This document shows, piece by piece, positions 24,463-37,900 of a stretch of 64,000 bases of DNA (positions within the stretch are counted from its first letter, which is position 1; each line of letters begins with the position of its first letter). Source of the stretch: Diphasiastrum complanatum (Eukaryota > Streptophyta > Lycopodiopsida > Lycopodiales > Lycopodiaceae); assembly GCA_029204225.1 (NCBI GenBank), contig CM055097.1, forward strand, positions 71,997,036 to 72,061,035. The letters are read 5' to 3'. The notes beneath the pieces were generated by a model. The model was not told the DNA's origin. It searched no databases and was given only the letters and a program-made list of their open reading frames with translations. Position numbers and translations under genes: made by a program.

Positions 24463-26200
24463 ACTTCCTAGTTCATAATCCCTTGAAAAAAGCCTATTAA
24501 ATTCACATACTAAGAAAAATTTTGTGGGTTCTCATAAATTACATGATTGAGCCCTTATAGGTTATCAGCCTATCCAGTATTATTCTTAATCATTATTAAA
24601 TTTTAATATATATCATAATGTATTATTCTAAAATTTGGATATGGATTATTGCGTAACCATATTTTCTTGTATTTTCTAGTTGTTGTCAATTTTTTAAATC
24701 TCGTCTTCTGAATCCTACACCCCAAATTGTTTGCCGGCAAAATCTACATTAATAAATCATTCTATTGGCTTAATAGTGCTATGTAGATGTAAGATTTATA
24801 CGGATCTACCTACTCTAATGCACATAAATTTCCTGCATTTGAAAACAATAAACAAAAAATTTCTTGCATCTCAAAAAAGTTGTCGATGTTTTAAAAGTCA
24901 ACTTGCTATAAGTTTTTAATGAAGTCAATTTTTGGAGAAAGATGTTGACTCCATTCCTATACTTTGTCGGCTTTCCCAAACATTGACCCAAACTTTGAAT
25001 CATTTGAAATCCTAATGAAAAAGGATAAACGCTTTATTAAGCCTTCTGTAAAAATTTAAGCCTTCTTGAAAGAGTTTTTTGTAAGCCTTCTCATTATAGA
25101 TTCATTAGACTTTTAGCGAATGAGTTGCTAAATAATAATAATAAAAAAATTTGAAAGACAAAAGCTAGCGAACATTTTTTAATTCGCCTTTCACTAGGTC
25201 TTGCACAGGCATTACTCACTACCATCTAATGCAAGGTACGTTGGATGGGCACCGTGCATTTAATTTCATACCCAGACCCTCAACTTAATGAGTTTGTATT
25301 GCCTACCATTTGATCATGTCAATACCAATTCTCTCGAGTCTTGAATCCAGCCACATGGCAAGCCTACAAACTTTCCCATATGTGCATCACCAAGATTGGC
25401 TGACCTAATGCTTATCCCAGCTAACTGCTTCTTGGTTTTCAAGGGGAGGCTCGAACTTGAGACCAAAGAAACTTTGGATGTCTATTCCAGCTAAATGAAA
25501 GGAGGAGTCCCTCATTGGCTTGCCTTACACACAATAATAACATTGTAATGATTCTAGTTGTGCCACTATAGTAGTATCATATTCTAACAATCTGCTAAAA
25601 GATGAGTTGTTGCATGTAGATGAGTTTGAGCATAGACATGGGATTCTTCTAAATTGCAAACTTTGTTTATTATTCATATAGCAATTTCTATGCTTCTTAA
25701 ACGCACACATGTACACCACAACTTTTAGTGATATTTCATATCATCTTGTTTGATTATGCTTCCATTATAAAAATATATAGTTTTCTAAGGTGACTACATT
25801 ATTATTTTAACCAAAAAACATGTGTTCCTATGCTTCTCATGACCAAAAAGACCGATGCTTTGTGGCTTCTACATTTGTGTTTGATATTTTCACTCAATCA
25901 AGTTCGTTGGCCATGCCTTTGCGTGCATGGCATTTTCAATGGATAAAGGAGCCTTTGTTTGTATACGATATGTAAGAAGTTCTGATTATTATGTTAAATG
26001 TCTTTCTTATAGCTTATTTTGCAACTGATTCTATGCAACAGTTGAATTTTAGCTTACAACCATAACAACAATTTGTCAGTGCTTGTTTGCAAGTGGAAAC
26101 AAGTTCTCAACGCAGTGGTTATGTGCCGGTTCACCATTTTGAAGATGCTTGACTTCTTTGTGACCTTTGAGACTTAAATCAGTTGAGTTGAAAAGGCTAG
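24463..26200. other. Intergenic, nothing recognised
   Basis: AT-rich with short frames only. No domain, RNA gene or repeat family seen. Confidence 0.5.
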
Positions 26201-26215
26201 ATCATAGACATAACA

Positions 26216-26580
26216 TGATTTCCTCTCAAAAGCCACAAATAGTTGTACTTTATTGGGTCAAAGACCCTAGGGTGGTGGACTCATTTGTGAAATTTGAATA
26301 TGGAAATAGATTGGTGACCTCAGGTTAGAAACATAGTGGGATGTTCACTTGAAAGCCATACAAAGCTACAATTTCTTGGGCTAAACCTAGGGATAATTTG
26401 ATGACCCAATAGGTGGTAAACTTGTTCTTGAAACTCAAAACTAAGAATAGCCAAGTGAGATTTTTTGGATCACAAATATAATGGGATATCCATTCCAAAG
26501 CCACACACGATTGTAATTTCTTGGGTAGAACCTATGGGTTGTCTGATGACTCAAGGGTACTGGACTTTTTAATTCACGTG
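26216..26580. repeat. Degenerate triplication of a 120-145 bp unit
   Basis: Three copies contain AAAGCCA-A-A, a TTGGGT-AA-CC element and a GATGAC or GGTGG-ACT end, at about 26216, 26337 and 26482. Identity is low, so the duplication is old. Confidence 0.6.
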
Positions 26581-26586
26581 GTAATA

Positions 26587-27177
<591 letters not shown>

Positions 27178-27437
27178 ATGATGACATTTGGGTCAAAGTC
27201 ATAAGAGAACAAATTGATTCAATTGCCAAGCATGACTCATGAGACTTGGTGGAACCACCAACTAGTAAAAAAGCCATTGGTTGTAAATGGGTACATAGGA
27301 CTAAGTACCATGTCGATGGGATTATAACAAAGCATAAGGCAAGATTGGTGATTAAAGGCTACGCACAAAGCAAGGGCACTGACTATTAAGAGACCTTTGC
27401 ACCAATATATAAGTTGACCACTTTAAGTTTGACTTAC
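27178..27437 (+). pseudogene. Ty1/copia reverse transcriptase fragment
   Basis: Frame reads DIWVKVIREQIDSIAKHDS, stop, DLVEPPTSKKAIGCKWVHRT, KYHVDGIITKHKARLVIKGY, AQSKGTDY, stop, ETFAPIYKLTT. These are consecutive copia RT blocks: the E-x-I-D-SI, the GCKWV-RTK and the HKARLVAKGYAQ. Both stops fall at positions normally holding Trp and Glu/Gln. The fragment is cut on both sides. Confidence 0.9.
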
Positions 27438-27496
27438 AGATAAACTTTTTGAAGATATATTAGTTTAAAATACATTCAATAAACACTTTCTGAAAG

Positions 27497-28005
27497 TGTG
27501 AGAAAGTTGGTAGTCGAGTTTGAGAGAGATTCAAATTTGAACTTTGGGTACATTGAATCTGGACCCAAAAATAGTAGGGTTTACATTTTGGAGGGAAAGC
27601 CGAGTGGCCAAATAGGGTTTGGACACTCTATAAAAGGATGTAAATCGTGGAGAGACACAACTTCTCTCTTTTCTCTCTCATTTCATCATTATACATGGTT
27701 TTCTTTGGGTTCTACTACTCATTGGTGCACTATCTTGGTGTTATCTTGCAATCTTGTGTGTAGAATACTCATATTTTGTTATTTTTTTTCCACACATGTG
27801 AAATACAGTAGGGTACTGTACTTCTACGGACAGCAACCATATTTTATGTTTTGGTTCATGTTTGATCAGTATCTCTTAGAGTTTGCATCTCATTTTGTAT
27901 GTAGATGCTAATTTTTCTACATTGACAGGATTGTTGGTTTGCTCCTTGTTGTAACCAAAGATTTGGGACATGGATTGGACCTTGAATGATCTGAAATCCT
28001 TCACA
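27497..28005 (+). repeat. 5' LTR of a Ty1/copia element
   Basis: Starts TGTGAGAAAG and ends CCTTCACA directly against a tRNA-iMet primer site. It contains CTATAAAAGG near 27629 as TATA box. 509 bases. The right end is firm because of the PBS; the left end is chosen for the TGTG/CACA symmetry. No partner LTR in the window. Confidence 0.7.
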
Positions 28006-28017
28006 TGGTATCAGAGC
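28006..28017 (+). other. Primer-binding site, initiator tRNA-Met
   Basis: Exact TGGTATCAGAGC directly after CACA. Confidence 0.9.
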
Positions 28018-28254
28018 TCTTGTATTTCAGGTTATGAAAGGATCAGCCATCTTTAGCAAGGATTTGGAGGAGTTACCAATGCTAGAGCATGCTAGATTGA
28101 TTTCTACTCAAAAATCAACATTTTTGCATGTGTAAAATTGATCTTTTGTAGGTCAAAACTCAATATAGGGTTATATACTTGATCAATTCCGATTTCACAC
28201 TGGGCTTACTGGATTTAGATGATTTTTGGTAGTTGATTTTCTTGGTCTAGTAAG
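28018..28254 (+). other. Leader stub of the copia element
   Basis: Sequence after the PBS with no gag. It is interrupted by minus-strand chromovirus sequence at about 28255, so the rest of this element is lost. Confidence 0.5.
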
Positions 28255-28370
28255 AAGCAAATCACAATTGCCCTAAGTACTCATAGATGCAACAATTCTT
28301 CAATTGCTTGTCTCTACACAAGAGTACTAACTCAAAGTCCAAAGATACACTGAGCTATAAATCTTTTGAA
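28255..28370 (-). pseudogene. Older degenerate chromovirus chromodomain
   Basis: On the minus strand, broken frames give LSVSLDFELVL and CRDKQLKNCCIYEYL, which parallel LSVPLEPEKVL and TRDKQLRNCLISECL of the better copy at 29036-29218. It is a second, more decayed copy of the same segment. Confidence 0.6.
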
Positions 28371-28499
28371 TGGATTGATCTTCCACAAACAAAAAAAACT
28401 CAACTTCATGTAATTATAAATACATGAATTACTAGTTGAATCAACTTTTTAATTCATAGATCAAGTCCAAAAGCTAAAGAAATTCCATTTTTATAAGGG

Positions 28500-29007
28500 A
28501 AGCTCCTGAGATCCTGCTTACAAATCACAAACACAATGGATACACACTATGGAGAAATCACCCAACCAAGTAGAAACATCCAATCAAACTCTAGAAGCTT
28601 CACCCCCAAGCCAAGGAACAAGAAACTTGAATGTAGAGTGAGAGCCTGGCAATAGATCCACAACCATAATGAGGAGTAGGGCAAGTTTGGACCCAATATA
28701 TAGAGCCAAAAGCATTTTGGGCACATAGTCAGGCATAGCCCTTAGTTCCCTATAGATAGATTCATCAAGAATAGAGTCCTACGCATGGACCAACTATTCA
28801 TAGAACTGCTATTGATAACTCTACACATGCATACATTGTCTCATACCTTGTTTAAACTCCATTTAGTGTGTTCTGGACCTCACAAGGATATTAGTTATTT
28901 TCAGGACGTCCAGTATGACGTGGCATAACTAACAGCTTTTCAGTGGAGTATCGTGTATCCAAGACTAGGAGTATACTGTATCCTATGTACTGGTCATACA
29001 CATAACA
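28500..29007 (-). repeat. Probable 3' LTR of the chromovirus (minus)
   Basis: Immediately after the chromodomain frame on the minus strand comes a purine tract (AAGGAAGAAAGAA, plus 29008-29020) and then TGTTATGTG, the expected polypurine tract and LTR start. GCTCTATATATTGGGTCC near 28690-28710 is a promoter-like TATA. The inner end is a guess. Confidence 0.5.
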
Positions 29008-29035
29008 TTCTTTCTTCCTTAAACTGCTTCTATTC

Positions 29036-30300
29036 TTAGAAGCTAAACATCAGAAAATTATTCTTTATGTTATCAACTCTCTCCCACAAATCATCATCCT
29101 CAGTACGACCCTTCCACCGAATTAAGCACTCAGAGATCAAACAATTTCTCAATTGTTTATCTCTGGTTCTGAGCACTTTCTCAGGTTCCAAAGGTACACT
29201 AAGCGACAAATCATCCAAATGGGATAAATCCTCATCCGATCAAACTATATCACCATCATGTAAACTTAGTTTCAAACGACTTACATTAAATACTGGGTGT
29301 GCAGTCGATTTTTCTTGAAGATCGAGTTCATATGCCAAACAACCAATTCTACGTACAATCTTGAAATGTCCACAATAACGGGTAGGCAGCTTATAATGCT
29401 TCCCTGTACGTAACGTCTTAGAATCTTTTGAAATCCTAAGATATACCCAGTCATCAACTTAAAATTTCTTGGAGATCTCTTAAGATCGGTATAGTGTTTA
29501 GCTCTATCCTGAGCACTTCAGATATTATCCTTAGCCAATTGCAACATTCCTTGCATATCATGCAAAAAATCAGCAACCTTCTGGATCTTAACAAACTTCA
29601 TCTCAACATTTATTGGAGATCTAGGTTGAAAAAGGTACATAAGCATAAAAGGATTGTAACCTGTAGCGGAATGTTTTCTACTATTATATGCAAACTCAAC
29701 TAGTGGGAGATAATCTTCCCAATGAAATTGCCTGTGAGAAATATACATCCTCAAAATATCTTCCATAGTTTGATTAGTCATTTCTGTCTGGCCATCTGAT
29801 TCAGGAATCAGAACAATTTGAACTAAAAGAAGTTTTAAGATTATGGAATACTGTTGACCAAAAGTGACATGTGAACTTAGAATCTCTATCACTAACAATG
29901 TCACTTGGCAATCCACTACAACCCAAATAGAATTATTTTGTCGTTGGTACTTTGGAGGTCCAACTACAAAATCCATGGATATGCTTTCCCATTTCTTATT
30001 AGGATATCTAACGGATGCAACAAACCACCAACCTTATAGCATTTAGCCTTTGCTAGTTGATAAGGTTTGTATTTAACAATATATGACTCGACATATGGCT
30101 TGAGCTTTGACCAATAAATTTTCTTTTTAACCAAGTCCAGAGTCTTGTGTATACCGGATGTCCTGCACAGGGTATGTCATGACATTCAAACAAAATCTTA
30201 CGTTTGAGCTCATCATCAACAAGCACACAAACTTTCTCATTCCGAAATAGTAACCCATCTTGAATGGTGAACTGTTCCACAATCTTCTTAGAAAGTTGTC
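29036..30300 (-). pseudogene. Chromovirus (Ty3/gypsy) integrase and chromodomain
   Basis: Minus-strand pieces lie in the right order. 30053-30280 is the integrase N-terminal region (FTIQDGLLFRN, ECHDIPCAGHP). 29518-29976 covers the core (MDFVVGPPKYQRQN, IPESDGQTEMTNQ, HWEDYLPLVEFAYNS). 29036-29218 is the C-terminal chromodomain (EPEKVLRTRDKQLRNC, CLIRWKGRTEDDDLWE). Chromodomains steer integration to marked chromatin. Frameshifts separate the pieces and part of the core between the catalytic acids is lost. RT and upstream are absent. Confidence 0.88.
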
Positions 30301-30868
30301 CAAAGGACTTGTGTCGAGTTTGTTAATGCAGTATCAAAAGCATGGGGAGAAGATCACATCGTCTATTACATGGTTAGTATAAAATATTCAAGATGCTTTC
30401 AATTTTTCATATATATTTAGATCCAAACATAAGACTAACATTATGATTTTGACATATGTAGCACATACTAAGAGATCATACAACATTTTTTGCAAACACA
30501 TATGGAAGCTTGAGTGTATGGGTATCACAAGGGATGGAGAAGTCACACTGGCAAGCATGAGCAACATTTCATCGAAATACACAACATGGAGGAACCAATG
30601 AAAAACGAAACTACATTTGTCAATTGTTTCAGTGGTTCTACCGCAGAGTTCAGATTCGACATATAACAAAGTCCACACAATACAACAAGTTTAGAAAAGC
30701 ATGCAAGTTCATACAGGAAGAGAAAATTAGATGATTGCTGAGTAGAAGATCATCATTGTCATCAAATCATGACATGTTCAGAATTGCTTTGCAAATTCAT
30801 TGAACAAGAGAGGAGAAATACTCAATGGAAATGTATGGATTGTATTATAACAAAATTCAAAGTGTCAA
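30301..30868. other. Non-coding, possible 3' flank of the next gene
   Basis: No recognised coding. It would be the 3' untranslated side of the minus-strand two-exon gene that ends at 30869. Confidence 0.4.
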
Positions 30869-32373
30869 CTATTCATCATCATATCGTGTGTTAGATTCTA
30901 TGGCAGTATTGTCATGAAGAAATTCTCTGCTAGCGTATGCATCTAATAGATGTGCACTATCCTTATTTTCACTAAGCTCAATATAAGTGGAATACAATGA
31001 ATAATGGGAGCTCCTTAAAGTAACATTCCCATCAGTAAAACCTAAAATGTTCAAAACATAAGATCTTTTGACGAAAATGATCTTATTTGACTTAACAAAT
31101 TTATGTCCTCCCAGGTAAGATGATAAAGCTTTAACTACCATTATAAGACTCTCTCCAACTTGGCTCAGCTTGGAATGAGCAATACAGATTTCATTATTCA
31201 AGAAATGCCTAAGATAGTGGCCAAGTCCATTTTTTCTCTGGAACGAGGATGCACTACCTCGTCTCGCAGCAAAATCATCAATTATGAGAGCATCCTGCAA
31301 TAGGAAATATGTTAGCAAAAACACATTTAGTGATTAAAAGCAATCTAATACAAGGAAGTTTTAACACTTACACATTCTTCATCATCATCAGCAACCAGAT
31401 CAGGATGATCAATATAATGACCACGTACTGAAGTGGAATCATCAGTGAAATGCATTAATGATGGACGAGGAAAGCCCATTTGGGATTAAAATGCCATGAA
31501 TTCTTCATCGGATGGTCTGCCTCGCCCATCCTCAGCAATATTTTATAAAGTCTTAGTCAGGCATTCTTCACCGGTCAAAAGTCCCTCCTCATTATCAAAA
31601 TCAATACCAGCAACAAGGTCATCTGTTTCAAAATCTACAAAGTCGGAGAATTTGGAAATTGTGCCAGATAATAAACATAGAACCTCATCTTCATGATAGT
31701 CAAAAAATTTACATAAATCAACAGTAGTAAAATATACATCGTCATTAATATAATATACAGGCAAATTGAAAAGACATTTAGACTCCTCTATAGGGATCGA
31801 TTCATCAACAGATGTATTTTGGCCAATAAAAGAATCCCCGAGAACATCAATATTTACATCAATAAAGTCACTTTCCTTATCAGGAGTGTCGATAAGGAAG
31901 TGACTGATATCCTTAATAACTGACTGAACAGAGGATGATGCAAAAGGAGGGTCAACAATAGAAACTTCCTCATCATTTGGGATCTGAACTAACAAAAAAA
32001 GTACGAAACCACTCTGATATTCTACCAATCGACATTTCTTGTTGCAATAAGGACACATTGAACTGCTTTTGAAAAGATCAAACAATTTGGTGAACATTCT
32101 ATCTAGTCTATGGCTGAAAGCTGGGAAGAAATGAAGAAGATCAGTATAATACATGTACTGGAATGAACCTATGGAGAAAATAGGCTTACTAAGTATATCT
32201 CTGAATCTAACATAATGTTCATAAAATACGTCAGAATTTGGTTGTGCAGTCTTGAAAACATGTAGATATGGCTTGAATAGGCTGTGGAAGTAGTCTAGAT
32301 TTTCAGTAATCCCAAATTCACTAAGAAATGAACTCAAGCCTGAATCTTGTGAGGATCATGAGGAAGAGGCCAT
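30869..32373 (-). pseudogene. Unrecognised two-exon gene with three in-frame stops
   Basis: Minus strand: exon 1 32373-31372 (334 codons from ATG), canonical GTAAGTG donor, 77-base intron, acceptor TTGCAG, exon 2 31294-30869 (142 codons, ends TAA or equivalent stop). Exons join exactly in phase (DDDEEC-DALIIDDFAARRG). The composition is that of a real acidic protein, with a CPYCNKKC pair of cysteines near residue 100. Three stops interrupt exon 1: TGA at codon 6 (32358-32356), TAA at 31545-31543 and TAA at 31488-31486. There are no frameshifts. The low number of lesions suggests recent loss. No family is recognised; it could be a host gene or an unknown element's gene. Confidence 0.6.
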
Positions 32374-33930
32374 GGAAGTAACGTAGATATCGCACTTGTG
32401 CGCGAGGGAGCCCCGGGGCTTTTAAAAAATGCCAAGGTGAATGCTTCCCGGGACAAGTGGGCATTGGGCATCACCAAGGGTAGATTAAATTGTAATAAAT
32501 TCCATTCAACTATCTATGTCAACAGTGCTCGCAAAAAATTGACAAATACTAACAACCCAATTATTGAAATTCATTTTTTTTGCTTTATTTCAAATTTATA
32601 AGTTTTTTATATGGCTCATAATCAACTGGTTTTGGTTATAAATCTTGGGTTTTATGGTTTTAATTGAACCTTTTATTGATTTCATAATAGTTTTGTGAGT
32701 TTTTTATAAGATTAGTGTGAAATTTTTTGACAAGCATCGATCTCTATATATGTTGTGTGAGTAGTATGTATTTGTTACACATTGTGACATGGTCGTTAGT
32801 TGGAAACATCTTGAAGTAAAGAATACAGGTAAAGCGACAAGCACAAATCAAAATTGTGCACTACATCATTGGTGATTCTTGATTGTTTGTGAATCTTGGT
32901 ATGTAAAAACTCATAGCCTAATTCCTTTTGAAAACAATTCGAAGATCACAATTTTTGTGTGATTTATTTGTTATTGCTCGTACTGTGGAAAGTAGATTTT
33001 TCCTTTTGGTGATAAGTTAGAACGTGTTTGCATTGCTTTAACGTTGTTGAAATTGTCGATTTTTTTTTTTTGAGTTTATTATTGTTTACGTTTTTTGTTC
33101 TTTCATGCTAAGTACTTACGAGGTGAAGAACATTATTGAAATAATCTACTATTGAAGATCTATGGTTGATGGATAGCTTGGGTAGCTTGTAACAACCAAG
33201 AAATTTTTGAGGCCAATAACATAATCAAAATGATCTACAACAATCAGAGATCTATAGTCAATTTTGAAAAAGTGTTTTGTTGGTTGAGGGACAAGCCTAT
33301 TGTGTCTTTGCTTTCAAGTTTGGAGATCAGAGATTTAAATTCAACAAGAGAGGGCAATTGTAACAAGGGAGTCTAACGAAAATCTAAGCTACGTTTTATA
33401 TTTTCACTCGCATAGTTTTTTACTTTTAATATATAGATTTTTGGTTTTGTATTTTAGGAATCTTAGTATTTTAAGAGAGAACTTTTGTCGATGTGATTTT
33501 ATTTAAGTTTTTTTTAAAAACATCTTAATTCAGTAGTTTGAATATTAGCTAGAACATTTTAAAAATATTAGTTGAAAGTTTTATAAACTTCAAAATGAAA
33601 GCCAAACATCATAGGTAGAAGCTCTTTTTGAAAATTCATATCTCATTCTGCCAATATTCAAATCACATGGTTTTTAGTTCAAAGCGTATGCATTATATAG
33701 TAGTATAGGATGGTGATGAAAAAATACCAACAAAACATCATTCTTCATGTGAAATTAGGCTCCAACTTTTACTTTTATGCTATTTTGACACAACGGGATG
33801 GTCTTAGAAGCTTAAAGGAGTCCTTAAAAAACCCAAATTTAAACTCGTTCAAATATGAACTAGCGCAAGAGAACGCACTTAAATTGGCTTAGAAAAAGCT
33901 TATCTCCCTTCCTCTTTCTTCTTTAGGAAG
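32374..33930. other. Non-coding, nothing recognised
   Basis: AT-rich with several poly-T runs. The first 100 bases include a GC-rich spot (GAGCCCCGGGGC near 32407) that could belong to the promoter of the preceding minus-strand gene. Confidence 0.4.
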
Positions 33931-34240
33931 CTTAAATCTATGCAAAGACGGGAAGACTCTTGTGGCATGATTGTTAACGCTTCTACCTTGTCTTCTTCTG
34001 AGTCTATTTGCAACTCTTTCCAACATCACTTTTCGACTATTGTGTGTCTCCTAACTCCCCGTCCAGACAAGAATTATCCCTTTACTGCTCTTTTCCCTCC
34101 TCTCTTTCGGCAGCTGAGTGTGAGTCCTCTCTTCTTCTCTTTCCCTTGATGAACTTCATGTTGCACTTGGCCTGGATGGTGTCACCCTAGATTTTTTCCG
34201 GGCACATTGGGAACTGGTCGGCCCATCTCTACATGGAATA
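33931..34240 (+). pseudogene. LINE (L1-type) reverse transcriptase fragment
   Basis: Broken frames read LKSMQRREDSCGMIVNAS, then SICNSFQHHFSTIV and, after frameshifts, LDELHVALGLDGVTLDFFRA and HWELVGPSL. The last part matches the plant L1 block before RT (L-EL--A---GLDG-T-+FF+--W). It is only a scrap; no tail or target duplication is seen. Confidence 0.6.
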
Positions 34241-34384
34241 TTCTTGTAAAGTCCTAAGGTTTAAGTCTTGCAGTTATTAGTTCATTTCAGGTCGCGACGT
34301 GCTATATTAGAGTGAAAAGTGGGATTGCATAGTCTAGTATTGGAATGGAGCGGTTGTTTGGATGCAGCCAAGGAATATCTCGCA

Positions 34385-34513
34385 TGTGAGCTAGACAATA
34401 TATCGACGCACAATATTGGTGAGAGATTTGGAGGTGATATTGAAATGATATATGTTGGGTATTCTCAGAAGGAAACATGTGGTGATTGTTTCAAGATTCC
34501 ATTTGGACATGGA
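34385..34513 (+). repeat. Left part of an older LARD relative, split by insertion
   Basis: CATGTGAGCTAGAC and GGTGAGAGATTTGGAGGTGATATTGAA match 41538-41665. The matching sequence resumes at 39410, after the inserted element. Confidence 0.85.
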
Positions 34514-34981
34514 GTTAGAGATCATTTTTTATCTGATTCATTACTATAAGCTCTAAATGTGATGATGTAATTAGTGTACAATTTATTTGGTTTACTGTAT
34601 ATGGTTGTGATCGAGACGTGACCCGTTAGGATATATTGATCGGGCACTGATCCTGTAGCCAGCTACTTGGGTTAGCCGAGTAGCCACACATAGGAAGAAT
34701 TAGCCTGTACAGAGTTACTTATAGTACTTGCTATACTTGGGGGCATGTCCCAAGTTTGTCGGTCGAATTTGGCCATATTGGGCCCGACCTTAGTTTGACA
34801 GGTGGTAGGCCAATTTTAGGACACCTGCCTTTTCATGCAGTTTGTGAATACTCTATATGTACAATGTTTCTTTGTAATCTAATAACTTTTGTTGTGCCAT
34901 CTATGAGATCTTGTGAGGAGTGGCTATGGTGATTGTGTGATGTGATATGCATACTGCACTAGATTCTATCAGAATTTCAAC
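34514..34981 (+). repeat. 5' LTR (copy A)
   Basis: Begins GTTAGAGATC, ends GAATTTCAAC one base before the PBS. It shares CCCGTTAGGATATATTGATC and GGGGGCATGTCCCAAG with copies B and C. The termini are GTTAG-AAAT / ATTTCAAC rather than a plain TG/CA. Confidence 0.9.
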
Positions 34982-34982
34982 T

Positions 34983-34994
34983 TGGTATCAGAGC
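34983..34994 (+). other. Primer-binding site, initiator tRNA-Met
   Basis: Exact TGGTATCAGAGC, one base after the LTR. Confidence 0.9.
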
Positions 34995-37900
34995 GTCAGG
35001 GTGATGCAAGTATGCACGATCCGGTGGAGCTATGGGATAGCGTCTTTCACCAAGAAAATAGCACTCAGAGCGTCTTAGGAGAGAGGACTCCATACGGGGT
35101 ATCGGTAGTCCAGATGGCTGGAGACAGCAAAGTTCCTTCGATCGGAGCTTCGGGGAAGATCAAGACGATTGTCGTAAGAGAATTCTTGGAAGAATTCTGA
35201 AAAAAATTGCTCAAAACAGTGAGTTGCTTCGAAAAACGGCTGTGACGGAAAATTGGCCAGAACTTCTTCAGTAATCCGTCAATTACTGAGTGAAGGGAAT
35301 CGAAAGGTGGAGTAGGGTAGTAGCATCTCAGGGCTGAGAGGATTTTGAAATCCATTTACAGTGGGAGGAGGAAGGAGTAGTTCTGTGAATTGCCAAAAAG
35401 TGGCCTAGTTGACGAAAAACGGAAAGTCACGGACCTTTCTGTGTACTTGACAGAATTGGACACTGTAAATTGCTACCCAGCATCTTACTGTAGGGGCCAA
35501 GCTACCGGTGAAGTACTAGGGACAGCCATGAAGCATTAAAAGCGCAATTAATCTTCTTCTCAGAAGCTATGGAAATGACTGCAAGGGTTTACAAGCAGAA
35601 AAACATGGATCTTGGGCTGTAGGAAACCATTAATGGTGCTGTAAATTCATACAAAGGGGCACCCTACCAGTAAGAAGTAATTGCCAGAGGGCCGTGGGCG
35701 GCCGTAGAATGGTTCAGAAGCAAGAAAGAAGAGAATCGTGGAGGAGGGTCGCGCAAGTCGCGTGTGCCCAACCAGGAAAAGCCCATAGTGTCTTCAGGGC
35801 GATAGTGGCTCGTGGAAGGTGATTCAGTGCGTAGATGGGCACAGAGTTGTCAAATCACGACGACATGTGATCTACTGCCAAGATCGAGCAAATGGAGATC
35901 AATGTGGGCCACTCGATTGAAAACCACCATTAGATGGGCTTTGAAAGGGCCTGAAGTCATTTGAAAGGCAAATTGGCTGTTCTTTTCTTTAAAAATTTTC
36001 ATTGTGAAAGTTTAGATTGAACCCGAAGGCCATGGAACCCTTTTTCTTCATTAAACATCTTCAAAATGAAGATTTAGTTCATTTTTGCAAGCAAAATGGT
36101 TTTGGGGCTAACTATAGCTAGAGGGCACCTTTTTTGGCCATCCTTGGGCCAAAATGACTCTTGAAACTGGCTGCTCAAAGCCAGCGGACAGAGCGACATC
36201 ACAGAGTAGGTAGAAAGACGTTTTGAGGTGTTTTTGTCACCATTCTATCGAGCGGAGTGTGGGTGACCTAGTAATGGGCTACATTCGCCATTTGGGTACC
36301 GTAAGACCAAATTTGGAACAATTTTTGGCTAGTGAAACCTGCTACAGGGCGGTACAATGAGGCATTATCGCTTCAGAATCATTATTACTTACTCCCGATA
36401 GGGTAACAGGGTGTTTAGAAGTGATAAATGCAGTATGGGAGCAAATGGTAGCGGAATCGTGTGGAGAAAGCTAGTTTTGACGACGGAAGTGCAGTTTGGC
36501 GACATGACTACTCATCATTGGCGACAATTTTGAGAGGGCAAGCAATCACAGGTGAGAGGTAGGCATGGTATGCTAATTACAAGTGAAAAATTCTTGTGAT
36601 TAGGTTCAACTTTTGGGGTTCGAACCAACCAATGTCAAGTGGCATTTTGGGGAAACACAATCACAAGTATGATCGGCTGTGGCATTGTCGAGTCAGGTGA
36701 TAGCTGCATTGGCACACGCATCTGTAGCTTGAAAATTTCTCGTTCGGAGGAAATATGGGCTAGCTTGGAGGTACACACATATTGGTGGTCACAGGTGATG
36801 GAAGTGCGAGGTGGTGCCAGTTCAAAGCCATTGGGCAAGATAACGGACTTGCATTGGATGACCTGTGTGTGGGACACGCGTAGGATGAAGAACGGGTCAA
36901 TAATCACACTTTGGATGCTCTTGGCGAGTGGTGAGTGTGATGGTTTTGCGGTTTTGCAGTCGATAAGTCAATTTTGATCAAGCCATTGTAGTTGTGGAGC
37001 AGTGTATCAGGTTTGTCATCAAGTGATACACTTCAACTGCCAGTTTGGATAAGTCAAGTCAATTTGCCATATTAGTATTGCATCAGGGATGCAGATTCCA
37101 GCAATGACAAAGTGTAAATCGTTTGGTTTGGGCCATGGAAGATCTCACATGTTCACTTGGAGGGATATTGGCATGCACAGTCATGTGAGAGACTTGATGG
37201 TGGCTTTGGAGTTCACATCTCAGTGTATTCTCAAGGAGTGGTTTGGAACCATTCACAGGAGCAACTTGGAGCTACCTTGGGGGAATACAGGTGGGCACTA
37301 CAGGGTAGATGCTCAGATCTTTGGAGCCAGGTGGAGCATGTGATACTTTGGAATTCGGCTTGTCTAGTAGGATGGTGACCATGATTGGAGACATCAGGTG
37401 AGCATAGTATGTGGATGACGAGTCCATTGGGGTGGCACTCAGGGAGATGCTACAATTGCTCAAGTTTGATATGTCATTTGATGTATGGACGATGATCTTC
37501 AGCTGGTGCATCATGTGATGACCTAGGGATGGGTCATGCCTACTTGGAGGTAGGTGACATGGAGTGTACCCAGTGTTGGTACATATCCTGAGGGCATGGA
37601 GAGCATTACGGGGTGATGTGGATCCAACATGCCCATGGTTGTAAGCCAGCAGGGATGGAGATGGTTGCTCAGGGAGTGACAGCTGATACTTTGGCGAGTA
37701 ATCAGGTGAGCTGCATGGTTATATGCACACTAGTCTCCAGGTTGGCGTCACATGTTGTTGTTGTCCATCATTATTTGGTAAGCAGGATGCAGTTGTTTGC
37801 ATTTGCTTTGGCTTGGATGCTATGATGAATGTTATGGGGAGATAGGCTCCTTGGTGGGAGGCCTATGTACTGGTCAAATCAGAGTTGGCAACGTCAAGCA

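Noticed and set aside
25440-25470. B-box-like GGCTCGAACTTGAGACC suggesting another SINE
   Set aside because: There is no matching A box at the right distance, no A-tail and no target duplication.
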